The notes under the pieces are model-generated. The model saw only the letters and a program-made list of their open reading frames with translations. It was not told where the DNA came from and did no database searches. Shown here in pieces: positions 8,681 to 17,126 of a stretch of 64,000 nucleotides of DNA; the first letter of the stretch is position 1, and each line of letters starts with the position of its first letter. The translations under genes were made by a program, and so were the position numbers. The DNA lies in NCBI GenBank assembly GCA_030696695.1, contig JAUYRP010000031.1, positions 20,638 through 84,637 of the forward strand, in the 5' to 3' direction. The DNA is from Methylophilus sp. GTDB taxonomy: Bacteria; Pseudomonadota; Gammaproteobacteria; Burkholderiales; Methylophilaceae.

Positions 8681-9521
8681 GTTGGAAGAAGGATTTATCC
8701 TAAATGAGGAAGAAGCGTATCGTTTAGGCCATGAGCGCATGGAAGGATATGCTTTTGCTGACCCATATCCGCATGCAGTTCTGGATAATTTTTTACCACT
8801 AGAAATGGCAGATACGTTGCTGGCGCATTTTCCAGCTGAACAAAAAGCAAATGATAAGGTGTATGAAAAAGGATACGGCGGAACACACAAGCGACAAATA
8901 TCTCCTTACGATTGTGATGCATACATGCGCGCTGCATTTGCCTTTTTTAACTCCGCGCAGTTTGTACGGTTTATTGAAGGCATTACCAATATTGAAGGCT
9001 TGATTCCAGACCCTTATTTTGCCGGGGGTGGTTTGCATGAGACGAGTAGTGGTGGCTTATTAGGTATCCATGCAGACTTTCAAGTGAATGAAGGGCTCCA
9101 ACTGTTTAGACGTGTCAACGTGTTGATTTATTTAAATAAAGATTGGCAAGAGGCGTATGGCGGCAAGTTGGAACTTTGGGATAAGGCCATGACGCAAAAG
9201 GTGGTTGAAGTTGCGCCAGTCTTTAATCGATGTGTGATTTTTAATACGGATGCCGATAGTTTTCACGGTCACCCAGACCCACTGACGACGCCAGCGCACA
9301 TTACACGTAAATCCATTGCATTGTATTACTACAAAGCGCAGCCCATTCAAAATCAAACAGGGGAGTCAAGGCACACGCTTTATGTGGCAAGACCGCATGA
9401 CGATGACAAAACCAAAGCGGATGTGGAAAAACTACGCAAAAAACGCGATAAGCGCGCCAAAAAACAGCAGGTAGGTGATTCGTTGTCTCTCTTTAGACGC
9501 ATCAAAGCTTGGTTTAAGTAA
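8658..9521 (+). CDS. 2-oxoglutarate/Fe(II) oxygenase
   Basis: A non-haem iron, 2-oxoglutarate-dependent dioxygenase of the prolyl-4-hydroxylase-like (Tpa1-type) superfamily, 287 residues. The facial triad is visible as HAD (His138, Asp140) and a distal histidine in FHGHPDP (His203 or His205), with the 2-oxoglutarate-binding arginine in RKSIALYYY (Arg217). The start is TTG at 8658 with GGAGAG seven bases before it; it overlaps the GT2 gene. The basic C-terminal tail (KLRKKRDKRAKKQQ) is unusual and may contact membrane or anionic LPS. The substrate is not known; its place among LPS core genes suggests hydroxylation of an LPS sugar or lipid, but it does not show the text of the Kdo hydroxylase or LpxO families as I recall them. 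Confidence 0.75.
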   Translation: MEIVLPIRLEEGFILNEEEAYRLGHERMEGYAFADPYPHAVLDNFLPLEMADTLLAHFPAEQKANDKVYEKGYGGTHKRQISPYDCDAYMRAAFAFFNSAQFVRFIEGITNIEGLIPDPYFAGGGLHETSSGGLLGIHADFQVNEGLQLFRRVNVLIYLNKDWQEAYGGKLELWDKAMTQKVVEVAPVFNRCVIFNTDADSFHGHPDPLTTPAHITRKSIALYYYKAQPIQNQTGESRHTLYVARPHDDDKTKADVEKLRKKRDKRAKKQQVGDSLSLFRRIKAWFK

Positions 9522-9554
9522 ACGCATGTTGATGTCTGGCATAGGGTTTAACTA

Positions 9555-11039
9555 ATGGCATTGTCTGCTTCTGCACTAGCTTTGCTGGCGCAGCATGGGT
9601 TACATGCTGAGGCCATCGCTTTAGCCAATGGTACGCAACTGCAATTGCTGACCGACGTCCGCGTGGTGCCTAGTAAACGATTGGTTGCTAAGGCTGTATG
9701 GCAAGGGCAGAATGTTTTTGCCAAGCTATTTGCGGGTACTCAGGCAAGCCGCTATGCCCAGCGCGACCAGCAAGGCATTTTGGCGTTACAGGCCGCACAC
9801 ATTGCTACCCCAACCATATTGGCGTTTGACCAAGTGCAGGATTCGGGTGTGCGTGTGATGTTGATTGAAGCGATTGAAGATAGTCAGAATGCAGAAGTGT
9901 TTTACACGCATGCTTCATCCAAACCGCGTTTGCACTTGCTCAGCCAATTGGTGGGAATCGTAGCGCAACAGCATCAGGCAGGCATATTACAAACCGATAT
10001 GTATTTGAAGAATTTTTTGGTGCAATCTTCCGACCAAAATGCGATGAATCATATTTACAGCATTGATGGCGATGGCATCCGTAAGGTAGCGGCTTTAAAC
10101 CAACATCAAGCATTGCAAAACTTGAGTGTGTTGTTGTCCAAAATCGATGTGATTGAATTAGAACAGCATTTGCCTACTTGGCTAGCTTTATATACCAAGA
10201 CACGCGGCTGGTCAGGGTCACCAGACGTCCAACATGTACAGCAAATGATTCATAAACAGCGTGCGGAGATGGCTAGTCGTTATGCCGATCGTAAGGTATT
10301 CCGCCAATGTACAGATGTACAGGTAACGCTAAACTCACAACAGTTTTTTGCACGCAGTACGTCTTTTTTACACTTACCTATACCCGCTACAGCCAAAGCG
10401 CTAGACGCCGTGATGCAGCAATCTGCTCTGCTCAAAGACGGCAATACATGTACGGTAGCTAGTACGCCTGTTGCCGGGCAAACCATAGTGATTAAACGGT
10501 ATAACATTAAAAACCTTGGACATCGTTTCAGCCGTATTTGGCGGCCATCACGCGCGGCCGTGTCTTGGGCAAATGCGTATCGATTGCAGTTGTTAGCTAT
10601 ACCAACTGCTAAGCCGATTGCATTGCTAGAAACACGCTACGCTGGCTTGCGTGGTAAGGCTTATTTTTTAAGCGAGTATTTGGATGCGCCTGATCTTGTC
10701 GAGGCGTTTTCCGATTGTTCAGACAGTGTAAGCCGTGCAGCACTAGTCAAAGCGATAGTGCAATTATGTTATCGACTATGGCGGCAACAAATCTCCCATG
10801 GCGATTTAAAGGCCAGCAATATCAAAGTGCTGGCAGGTGAGCCGGTATTGATTGATTTGGATAGCATGCAACAGCACCGCTATGCATTTCTCGCCAATCG
10901 CGCGCATATCAAAGACTTGCAAAGACTGATGCAAAATTGGAAAGACGACACATCCCTGTATAATGCGTTTGTAAAGAGTTTTAAAGTGATCTATGCAGAC
11001 CACGCACCTTTAAAACAGGCAGGTATTTTAAGCGATTAA
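9555..11039 (+). CDS. Tandem LPS kinase-like protein (two kinase folds)
   Basis: A 494-residue protein made of two WaaP/InaA-type kinase-like domains. The N-terminal half (about 1-245) has the glycine-loop region and an ATP-site lysine (VFAKLFAG) but a changed catalytic loop, LQTDMYLKNFL near residue 152, and YSIDGDGIR in place of DFG-like text. The C-terminal half (about 260-494) has a complete set: IVIKRYN, the catalytic HGDLKASNIK (His415) and LIDLDSM. It therefore looks like an active kinase joined to a divergent one. AGGG lies nine bases before the ATG. It sits between the oxygenase and the carbamoyltransferase, the position of a similar uncharacterised gene beside wapO in Pseudomonas (recollection). 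Confidence 0.7.
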   Translation: MALSASALALLAQHGLHAEAIALANGTQLQLLTDVRVVPSKRLVAKAVWQGQNVFAKLFAGTQASRYAQRDQQGILALQAAHIATPTILAFDQVQDSGVRVMLIEAIEDSQNAEVFYTHASSKPRLHLLSQLVGIVAQQHQAGILQTDMYLKNFLVQSSDQNAMNHIYSIDGDGIRKVAALNQHQALQNLSVLLSKIDVIELEQHLPTWLALYTKTRGWSGSPDVQHVQQMIHKQRAEMASRYADRKVFRQCTDVQVTLNSQQFFARSTSFLHLPIPATAKALDAVMQQSALLKDGNTCTVASTPVAGQTIVIKRYNIKNLGHRFSRIWRPSRAAVSWANAYRLQLLAIPTAKPIALLETRYAGLRGKAYFLSEYLDAPDLVEAFSDCSDSVSRAALVKAIVQLCYRLWRQQISHGDLKASNIKVLAGEPVLIDLDSMQQHRYAFLANRAHIKDLQRLMQNWKDDTSLYNAFVKSFKVIYADHAPLKQAGILSD

Positions 11040-11063
11040 TTAACGTTGAATAGAGTTAACTAG

Positions 11064-12782
11064 ATGATTGTATTAGGTTTATCAGGTGCGCTGGGGCATG
11101 ATGCGTCAGCAGCAATTTTGGTCGATGGCAAAATCATTGCAGCGGCAGAAGAAGAGCGCTTTATCCGTGATAAACACGCAAAAAACAAATTTCCTTACGA
11201 AGCAGCAAAGTTTTGTTTAAAGCAAGCGGGTGTTAAGCCAGAAGACGTCGACATTGTGGCATTTCCATATGCGGAAATCCCACTGAGCACCAATGCGCGC
11301 TGGCATTATGCTAAACGCCATTGGTACGCGCCTGATCGTGCATTGGATGCATTGTTTAATGGCAATCGCCGCTATCGTCGCAATCGAGATAAATCATTAC
11401 AGTTGATGGCCGACTTAGGTTTGAGCAAAGCTAAGTTTGTGCAGGTAGAACATCATTTAGCACACGCTTCTAGTGCCTATCATCTCAGTGGTTTTAAAGA
11501 AAAAACGGCAATAGTGGGAATTGATGGTAAGGGTGAGTATGCCACCACATTTTTTGGCTATGGCGAAAACGGAAAAATCCATAAAATCAAAGAGTTTTAT
11601 GATCCAGATTCATTAGGCGGCGTGTATGGCGCGATGACCGAGTACCTAGGTTTTGACATGCTAGATGGTGAGTTCAAAGTCATGGGGATGGCGCCTTACG
11701 GTGACCCGAAAAAATATGATTTGTCAGGGTTAGCCAAGTTTGAAAACGGTGAGTTAATCGTCAACACCAAACTGGTGAACGTAGTGGGGTTGCGTCGTTA
11801 CAAAGAAAACGGCAAAGGCTATTACTTTACGCCAGAGCTCATCAAGATGTTGGGGCCAAAACGCCAAGGCGATGAGATTGATGACCCGTATATTCACTAT
11901 GCCGCTTCTATTCAAACCTTGTTAGAAGACCTAGCGTTGGAAATGATTGAGTACTATCTAGGTGATATTATTCGTGAGACTGGCAAGATTGTCATGGCAG
12001 GTGGGGTTGCGCTCAATGTGAAGTTGAATCAACGCATTATCGCCATGCCACATGTCAAGGAGTTATTCGTACAACCAGCATCTGGTGATAACGGCACTTC
12101 ATTGGGTGCTGCCAGTTACGCAGCGCACTTGGCTGGTGAAACAATCGAGCCTATGCAGCATGCTTATTTAGGGCCGTCATTTACTAGCGAAGAATGTATT
12201 GCGGCATGTGAAGCTCATCCGAACAAGCCGATTTTTACGAGAGTGGATAATTTCCCACAAAAAGCGGCTGAACTGTTGGCTGCAGGTAACCCTCTGGCTT
12301 GGTTGCAAGGCCGGATGGAGTTTGGCCCCCGTTCATTAGGTTGTCGCAGCATTTTGGGTGATCCGAGCTTTCCTGGTGTGGCGGATCGTATCAACGCACA
12401 AATTAAGTATCGCGAACGCTGGCGCCCGTTCTGTCCAAGTATGTTAGATAAGGTGGCTGTAGATATTCTACAAACTGAGCACCCTGCGCCCTATATGACG
12501 TTTACCTTTGATGTGGCTGAGCACTGGAAAGCCCGCATCCCAGAGGTCGTGCATGAAGATGGTACCGCACGTGCGCAAGTGGTAACGCGTGACACCAATC
12601 CTCGTTACTATGAGTTGATTGAACACTTGGAGCAGTTGCGAGGTAACGCCGTAGTGCTCAATACATCGCTTAACCGCCGTGGCGAGCCCATGATTTGCAG
12701 CCCAACTGATGCGCTGAACATGTTTTATGGTTGCGATCTGGAATATTTGATGTTGGAAGACATCTTAGTTACTAAAAAGTAG
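11064..12782 (+). CDS. NodU/CmcH-family carbamoyltransferase (WapO-like)
   Basis: Transfers the carbamoyl group of carbamoyl phosphate, through a carbamoyl-adenylate, to a sugar hydroxyl. The 572-residue protein has the two family domains: an N-terminal YrdC/TsaD-like ASKHA domain (LGLSGALGHDASAAIL, then HHLAHASSAY near residue 131 with metal-binding histidines, GIDGKGEY near 153, and MAGGVALNVKLN near 312) and a C-terminal carbamoyltransferase domain (FGPRSLGCRSIL near 422, NTSLNRRGEPM near 532). The Pseudomonas homologue in the same context carbamoylates heptose II of the LPS core, so the same role is inferred here. Carbamoyl phosphate would come from CarAB, encoded 20 kb away. Confidence 0.88.
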   Translation: MIVLGLSGALGHDASAAILVDGKIIAAAEEERFIRDKHAKNKFPYEAAKFCLKQAGVKPEDVDIVAFPYAEIPLSTNARWHYAKRHWYAPDRALDALFNGNRRYRRNRDKSLQLMADLGLSKAKFVQVEHHLAHASSAYHLSGFKEKTAIVGIDGKGEYATTFFGYGENGKIHKIKEFYDPDSLGGVYGAMTEYLGFDMLDGEFKVMGMAPYGDPKKYDLSGLAKFENGELIVNTKLVNVVGLRRYKENGKGYYFTPELIKMLGPKRQGDEIDDPYIHYAASIQTLLEDLALEMIEYYLGDIIRETGKIVMAGGVALNVKLNQRIIAMPHVKELFVQPASGDNGTSLGAASYAAHLAGETIEPMQHAYLGPSFTSEECIAACEAHPNKPIFTRVDNFPQKAAELLAAGNPLAWLQGRMEFGPRSLGCRSILGDPSFPGVADRINAQIKYRERWRPFCPSMLDKVAVDILQTEHPAPYMTFTFDVAEHWKARIPEVVHEDGTARAQVVTRDTNPRYYELIEHLEQLRGNAVVLNTSLNRRGEPMICSPTDALNMFYGCDLEYLMLEDILVTKK

Positions 12783-12856
12783 CGAATTCAATAGTATAGA
12801 TCATTCGTAAGGTGTTCATTTTTAAAAATTATTTATACTATTAGCTCTATTCTAGT

Positions 12857-12885
12857 TTGACGATACGCACCAGTTTAGAGATAAT
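12857..12885 (+). promoter_or_regulatory. Sigma-70 promoter for edd
   Basis: TTGACG (12857-12862) and GATAAT (12880-12885) are separated by exactly 17 bases, each one base off consensus. The start of transcription would fall near 12892, giving a leader of about 58 bases that contains a CCTGC/GCAGG hairpin at 12907-12922. An inverted repeat AATAGTATA/TATACTATT (12790-12842) lies just upstream, possibly ending the carbamoyltransferase transcript. Confidence 0.7.
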
Positions 12886-12949
12886 CGAGGGGTAGCTAGC
12901 AAACTTCCTGCACTTTCGCAGGGCATAATGATTAGAGTTGAGTGTCAGC

Positions 12950-14764
12950 ATGAAACAATCCCATATTGAAGTAACCGAGCGCATTATCGAGGTCAGTAGA
13001 CCTACTCGAACTGCATATTTGCAACGTGTGGACGAAATTGCCAACCGCCAGCGTGGTGCGGATCGTCTTGGTTGCGCCAACGTAGCGCACGCATTTGCAG
13101 CAATGCCATCTAACGATAAACTACGTATTGTGGTGGAAAAAGCACCTAACATTGGCATTGTGACTGCTTACAACGACATGTTGTCAGCGCATCAGCCTTA
13201 TGCCACCTATCCAGATATTATCAAAGATGAAGCGCACAAATATGGTGCTACCGCCCAAGTGGCTGGTGGTGTTCCCGCCATGTGTGATGGTATTACACAA
13301 GGTGAACCCGGCATGGAACTGTCCTTGTTCAGTCGTGACACCATTGCCATGAGTACAGCGATTGCCCTGTCTCATGATGTATTTGATGCGGCATTGTTGC
13401 TGGGTGTGTGTGACAAAATTGTGCCAGGCCTGTTGATTGGTGCGTTGCATTTTGGGCATTTACCATGCGTGTTTGTGCCAGCTGGCCCAATGAGTACGGG
13501 CGTAGACAATACGACAAAATCCAAAGTGCGTGAAAAATACGCACAAGGCTTGGTCGGCCGTGAAGAGTTATTGGCTTCAGAATCTGCTGCTTATCATGGT
13601 GCAGGTACTTGTACGTTTTACGGCACAGCCAATAGCAACCAAATGCTGTTGGAGGCCATGGGTTTACATGTGCCAGGGGCCGCTTTTATTCACCCGCACG
13701 ATGGCATGCGTGAATTATTGACGCGTGAAGCTGTGAAAATGGTGCTGCAAAATACACGTAAAGATCAATTCACGCCTATTGGTAAGTTGGTGGATGAACA
13801 CGTGATTGTGAATGCAATGGTAGCTTTGTTAGCGACAGGCGGTTCAACCAATCACTTAATTCATTGGGTAGCCATTGCGCGTGCCGCAGGCATCATCATT
13901 GATTGGACTGATTTCTATCATCTAGCTAAAACAACACCATTGCTCGCGAGTGTTTACCCGAACGGCAAAGCAGATGTCAACGAATTCCAAAATGCAGGTG
14001 GTCCAGCTTTTGTGATTCGTGAGCTCATTGATGCTGGTTATATGTATCCAGATGTATTCACCGTGGCTTACGGTGGTTTGCGTGAGTATGGAAAAATACC
14101 TGCAAAAGAAGATAACAAATTGGTATGGAAAGACTTGCCTGCAGAAAGCAGTGACGAGACTATCGTGCGAACAGCGGCACATCCATTTAATGAGTCTGGC
14201 GGTTTGCGTTTGCTTAAAGGCAATTTAGGCCGCAGTGTGATTAAAATTTCTGCGGTGCCTGAAGACCGCCATATTATCGAAGCGCCTGCCATTGTGTTCG
14301 ATGCACAAGAAGAATTGCTTGAAGCTTTTGACCGTGGTGAGTTAGAGCGCGACTTTGTAGCGGTAGTGCGTTTTCAAGGGCCTAAAGCCAATGGTATGCC
14401 AGAATTACACAAACTAACGCCGCCGCTAGCTGTGTTGCAAAACAAAGGCTTTATGGTAGCCATTGTCACCGATGGCCGCATGAGTGGTGCGTCTGGCAAG
14501 ATTCCAGCAGCGATACATATGTGCCCAGAAGCTTCTGCTGGCGGCGCTATTGCCAAAGTGCGTACGGGCGACATTGTGCGTATCAACGCTAAAGTGGGTA
14601 TGGTGAATGTGCTGGTGGATGAGGATATATGGGCAGAGCGCGAAGTGGAAGAGCTTTCCGACAGCAAACGCCATCATAACGCACATGGTATTGGCCGCGA
14701 GTTGTTTGGTGGGATGAGGCGGAATGTATTGTCCGCCGAAGAAGGTGCAGTTACCTGGTTATAA
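12950..14764 (+). CDS. edd: 6-Phosphogluconate dehydratase
   Basis: Edd dehydrates 6-phosphogluconate to 2-keto-3-deoxy-6-phosphogluconate, using an iron-sulfur cluster (IlvD/Edd family). The protein has the family signatures CDGITQGEPGMELSLFSRD-like text near residue 107 (broken: CDGITQGEPGM then ELSLFSRD), GVCDKIVPG near 147, and the C-terminal TDGRMSGASGKIPAAIH near 505. Starting at the ATG at 12950 gives 604 residues and the same N-terminal length as E. coli Edd (603); the frame is open to a TTG at 12938. With eda downstream it forms the Entner-Doudoroff cleavage branch, which in obligate methylotrophs completes the ribulose monophosphate cycle to pyruvate. Confidence 0.97.
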   Translation: MKQSHIEVTERIIEVSRPTRTAYLQRVDEIANRQRGADRLGCANVAHAFAAMPSNDKLRIVVEKAPNIGIVTAYNDMLSAHQPYATYPDIIKDEAHKYGATAQVAGGVPAMCDGITQGEPGMELSLFSRDTIAMSTAIALSHDVFDAALLLGVCDKIVPGLLIGALHFGHLPCVFVPAGPMSTGVDNTTKSKVREKYAQGLVGREELLASESAAYHGAGTCTFYGTANSNQMLLEAMGLHVPGAAFIHPHDGMRELLTREAVKMVLQNTRKDQFTPIGKLVDEHVIVNAMVALLATGGSTNHLIHWVAIARAAGIIIDWTDFYHLAKTTPLLASVYPNGKADVNEFQNAGGPAFVIRELIDAGYMYPDVFTVAYGGLREYGKIPAKEDNKLVWKDLPAESSDETIVRTAAHPFNESGGLRLLKGNLGRSVIKISAVPEDRHIIEAPAIVFDAQEELLEAFDRGELERDFVAVVRFQGPKANGMPELHKLTPPLAVLQNKGFMVAIVTDGRMSGASGKIPAAIHMCPEASAGGAIAKVRTGDIVRINAKVGMVNVLVDEDIWAEREVEELSDSKRHHNAHGIGRELFGGMRRNVLSAEEGAVTWL

Positions 14765-14766
14765 AG

Positions 14767-14862
14767 CTTTGCAAATCAAGCGATAACGTTGTTGCGCTCG
14801 CTTGCCGTACTGGTGATGTACTGTCATCGCTCGCACGCCTAGTTCTCGCTTGATTATCAAAG
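14767..14862. repeat. Large imperfect palindrome between edd and eda
   Basis: The outer arms CTTTG/CAAAG and ATCAAGCGA/TCGCTTGAT enclose about 60 bases with further internal symmetry (GCGCTCGCTTGCC against GCTCGCACGCC, and GATG/CATC). The element begins three bases after the edd stop codon. Its composition and form resemble dispersed palindromic (REP-like) units. It may also process or attenuate the edd-eda transcript. Confidence 0.5.
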
Positions 14863-14934
14863 TTTATTAAGCTATCCGCTAACTTGCCTAAGAAACCAAC
14901 ACAGAATTGATTAATTTAACCGAATGAGAGAATT

Positions 14935-15561
14935 ATGAGTACATTAGATTTAGCCAATCACGGTCCAGTGATTCCTGTGATTGTTATTAACAGAGTAGAA
15001 GATGCAGTACCAATGGCAGAAGCTTTGCTAGAAGGTGGTATCAAAGTGTTAGAAGTGACACTGCGTACTTCTTGCGCCCTAGCAGGTATGGAGCAGATCG
15101 CTAAACACGTGCCTGATGCGATTTTAGGTTCAGGTACCGTGCGTAATTTAAAGGATGCACAAGCTTCTAAAGATGCAGGTTGTCAATTTGCGGTGAGCCC
15201 AGGCTACACCAGTGAATTAGGCCAGTTTGCGCGAAAAATTGGTTTGCCATTATTGCCAGGGGTGTCTACTGGTTCAGAGATTATGATGGCGAATGCAGAT
15301 GATTACTTCTTTTTAAAATTATTCCCAGCTGTGGCGGTGGGTGGTATTAATTTACTTAAAGGCTTTGCTGGCCCATTTGGCGATGTAAAGTTCTGCCCAA
15401 CTGGTGGCGTAACTGTAGACTCTGCACCACAGTTTTTGGCATTGCCTAACGTAGTGGTATGTGGCGGCACTTGGTTAACCCCAGCCGATGCTGTATCCCG
15501 CGCTGATTGGGCACATATTACAAAACTTGCTAAAGAAGCCAGTGCAATCAAAGCTGCCTAA
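14935..15561 (+). CDS. eda: KDPG/KHG aldolase
   Basis: Eda cleaves 2-keto-3-deoxy-6-phosphogluconate to pyruvate and glyceraldehyde 3-phosphate. The 208-residue class I aldolase has the conserved LEVTLRT near residue 39, SPG near 85, the Schiff-base lysine in FLKLFPA (Lys128) and the phosphate-binding CPTGGV near 154. GAGAG lies before the ATG. It follows edd at 170 bases, with a palindrome between them, and is closed by a strong terminator at 15596. Confidence 0.97.
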   Translation: MSTLDLANHGPVIPVIVINRVEDAVPMAEALLEGGIKVLEVTLRTSCALAGMEQIAKHVPDAILGSGTVRNLKDAQASKDAGCQFAVSPGYTSELGQFARKIGLPLLPGVSTGSEIMMANADDYFFLKLFPAVAVGGINLLKGFAGPFGDVKFCPTGGVTVDSAPQFLALPNVVVCGGTWLTPADAVSRADWAHITKLAKEASAIKAA

Positions 15562-15595
15562 CGCTTAAGCAAAAGAGTATAAAAGGTATAATGTA

Positions 15596-15627
15596 GGCTT
15601 TGTGTTGTTTAGCACAAAGCCTTTTTT
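15596..15627 (+). terminator. Rho-independent terminator after eda
   Basis: GGCTTTGTG (15596-15604) pairs perfectly with CACAAAGCC (15613-15621), followed by six T. A perfect TATAAT (15587-15592) stands four bases before the stem, so a transcript starting there would carry this hairpin at its very 5' end. Confidence 0.9.
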
Positions 15628-15640
15628 GTTGGGATATGAT

Positions 15641-16330
15641 TTGTTAAATATTCAGGAATATAAGACCATCGTATTTGATTGTGATGGCGTGATTTTAGAT
15701 TCAAACATCGTCAAAACAGAGGCATACTTTCGCACGGCAAAACAATTGGGTGTTACAGATGCACAAGCACAAGCCTTGGTCGATTACCACGTGAAATTAG
15801 GCGGGGTTTCTAGGTACCATAAATTTGACTGGTTTTTACGTGAAGTGTTAAAACAACCTGTGACCAAAGACGCTATCCAAACTTGGCTAGATGCCTTTGC
15901 CAAAGAGTTAGAGGTGGTATTAATGCAGTGTGACATTGCCGAAGGTTTGGAGGCGCTAAAGCTAAAAACCCTGAATGCTACATGGATGGTATTGTCTGGC
16001 GGGGATCAGCAGGAGATACGAGATTTGTTCCATAAAAGAACATTACCCTCAGGAAAATTGCTTGCGGATTTATTTGAGGGTGGCTTATTTGGTAGCCCTG
16101 ATAATAAAGATGAGGTGCTAGTTCGAGAAAAAGAAAGTGGTCACTTACGATTCCCAGCATTATTTTTGGGGGATAGCAAGTATGATTATGAAGCGGCCAG
16201 TAATGCTGGTTTAGATTTTGTATTTTTAAGTGCTTGGACAGAGGTGTCTGATTGGGAAGCGTTTACTAAGCAATACCGTATACTAGTTAAAAAAGACTTG
16301 CTTGAGATGGTAAATTATAAATATGCTTAA
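15641..16330 (+). CDS. HAD-superfamily phosphatase
   Basis: A haloacid-dehalogenase-type phosphohydrolase, probably acting on a sugar phosphate or other small phosphate ester. Motif I is VFDCDGVILDSN (nucleophile and acid Asp), motif II VLSGGD, and motif IV LFLGDSKYDYEAA; a helical cap lies between motifs I and II. The frame is open from a GTG at 15602, but that codon lies within the eda terminator stem, so a TTG at 15641 (GGGA just upstream) is the likely start, giving 229 residues. It overlaps the following kinase-like gene by eight bases, so both are probably cotranscribed. No gmhB was found in the window; the motif text is not that of GmhB, so I do not assign that role. Confidence 0.75.
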   Translation: MLNIQEYKTIVFDCDGVILDSNIVKTEAYFRTAKQLGVTDAQAQALVDYHVKLGGVSRYHKFDWFLREVLKQPVTKDAIQTWLDAFAKELEVVLMQCDIAEGLEALKLKTLNATWMVLSGGDQQEIRDLFHKRTLPSGKLLADLFEGGLFGSPDNKDEVLVREKESGHLRFPALFLGDSKYDYEAASNAGLDFVFLSAWTEVSDWEAFTKQYRILVKKDLLEMVNYKYA

Positions 16331-16997
16331 ACATATTTTTGCTTCTAGCACCTTGTTAACAGATTCACAGTATGAATTAATGTGTACAACTGGTCGTATA
16401 ATTGAGCAGGATGCGCGTGGTCCCAAAGTGATTATTTTGGAAAATGGAAATTTTTTAAAAATATTTAGGGTGCGCCATCGTTTCAGCGGAGCAAGAATAT
16501 ATTCACATGCTAGACGATTTAATAGAAATGCTTTTAGGCTAGAAGCACTCAATATACCTACCGTTAAAGTGATAAGTATTCATCATTTAGAGGCCTCAGG
16601 ACATTCTTTAGTGATTTATCAGCCATTGGCAGGTAAGTCAATTCGAGAATTAATTCATACTGACCTAGAAAACATAGCAAAAACCGATACCATTCTCGGA
16701 CATTTTTTAGCTAAATTGCACGATAATGGCGTTCACTTTCACTCGCTACACACTGGTAATATTCTTTTTTTACCTAATGGTCAATTTGGTTTAATTGATA
16801 TTTCTGATATGACGATTTACCCATGGCCACTCTTTTGTAATACTCGATTAAGAAGTATTAAAAGGCTATATAAATATGCCCAAGATTTTGAGCTGTTAGG
16901 AAGATATTTCTGGATGAATATGCTAGATGCTTATTTCAAAAAAAGTAATATAAATGCATCGTGTAAAGAGAAAATTTTATCGTTAAAGCAGACTTAA
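16323..16997 (+). CDS. Small LPS-kinase-like protein
   Basis: A 224-residue protein with a minimal kinase-like fold of the RfaY/BUD32 kind, often labelled toluene tolerance protein. It has an N-lobe lysine in NFLKIFRV near residue 44, a helix-C region (FNRNAFRLEALNI), the catalytic-loop position VHFHSLHTGNILF near residue 140, where the usual HGD aspartate is replaced (HSLHTGN), and LIDISDM near residue 158. The loss of the loop aspartate leaves activity uncertain. It starts inside the end of the HAD gene. Context suggests LPS core phosphorylation. It converges on the FkbM gene with 129 bases between, in which I see no clear terminator. Confidence 0.6.
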   Translation: MLKHIFASSTLLTDSQYELMCTTGRIIEQDARGPKVIILENGNFLKIFRVRHRFSGARIYSHARRFNRNAFRLEALNIPTVKVISIHHLEASGHSLVIYQPLAGKSIRELIHTDLENIAKTDTILGHFLAKLHDNGVHFHSLHTGNILFLPNGQFGLIDISDMTIYPWPLFCNTRLRSIKRLYKYAQDFELLGRYFWMNMLDAYFKKSNINASCKEKILSLKQT

Positions 16998-17126
16998 CTA
17001 TTCGTTAATACCCAATTTTAAAGACTTTAGATATTTACTTTTTTTAATTTAAATGCGTAATTTTCGCTCCGCAAAAATCCAATCTAAGTGTCTAGGTTTT
17101 GTTCCAAATGATTTTATAGAATAACC

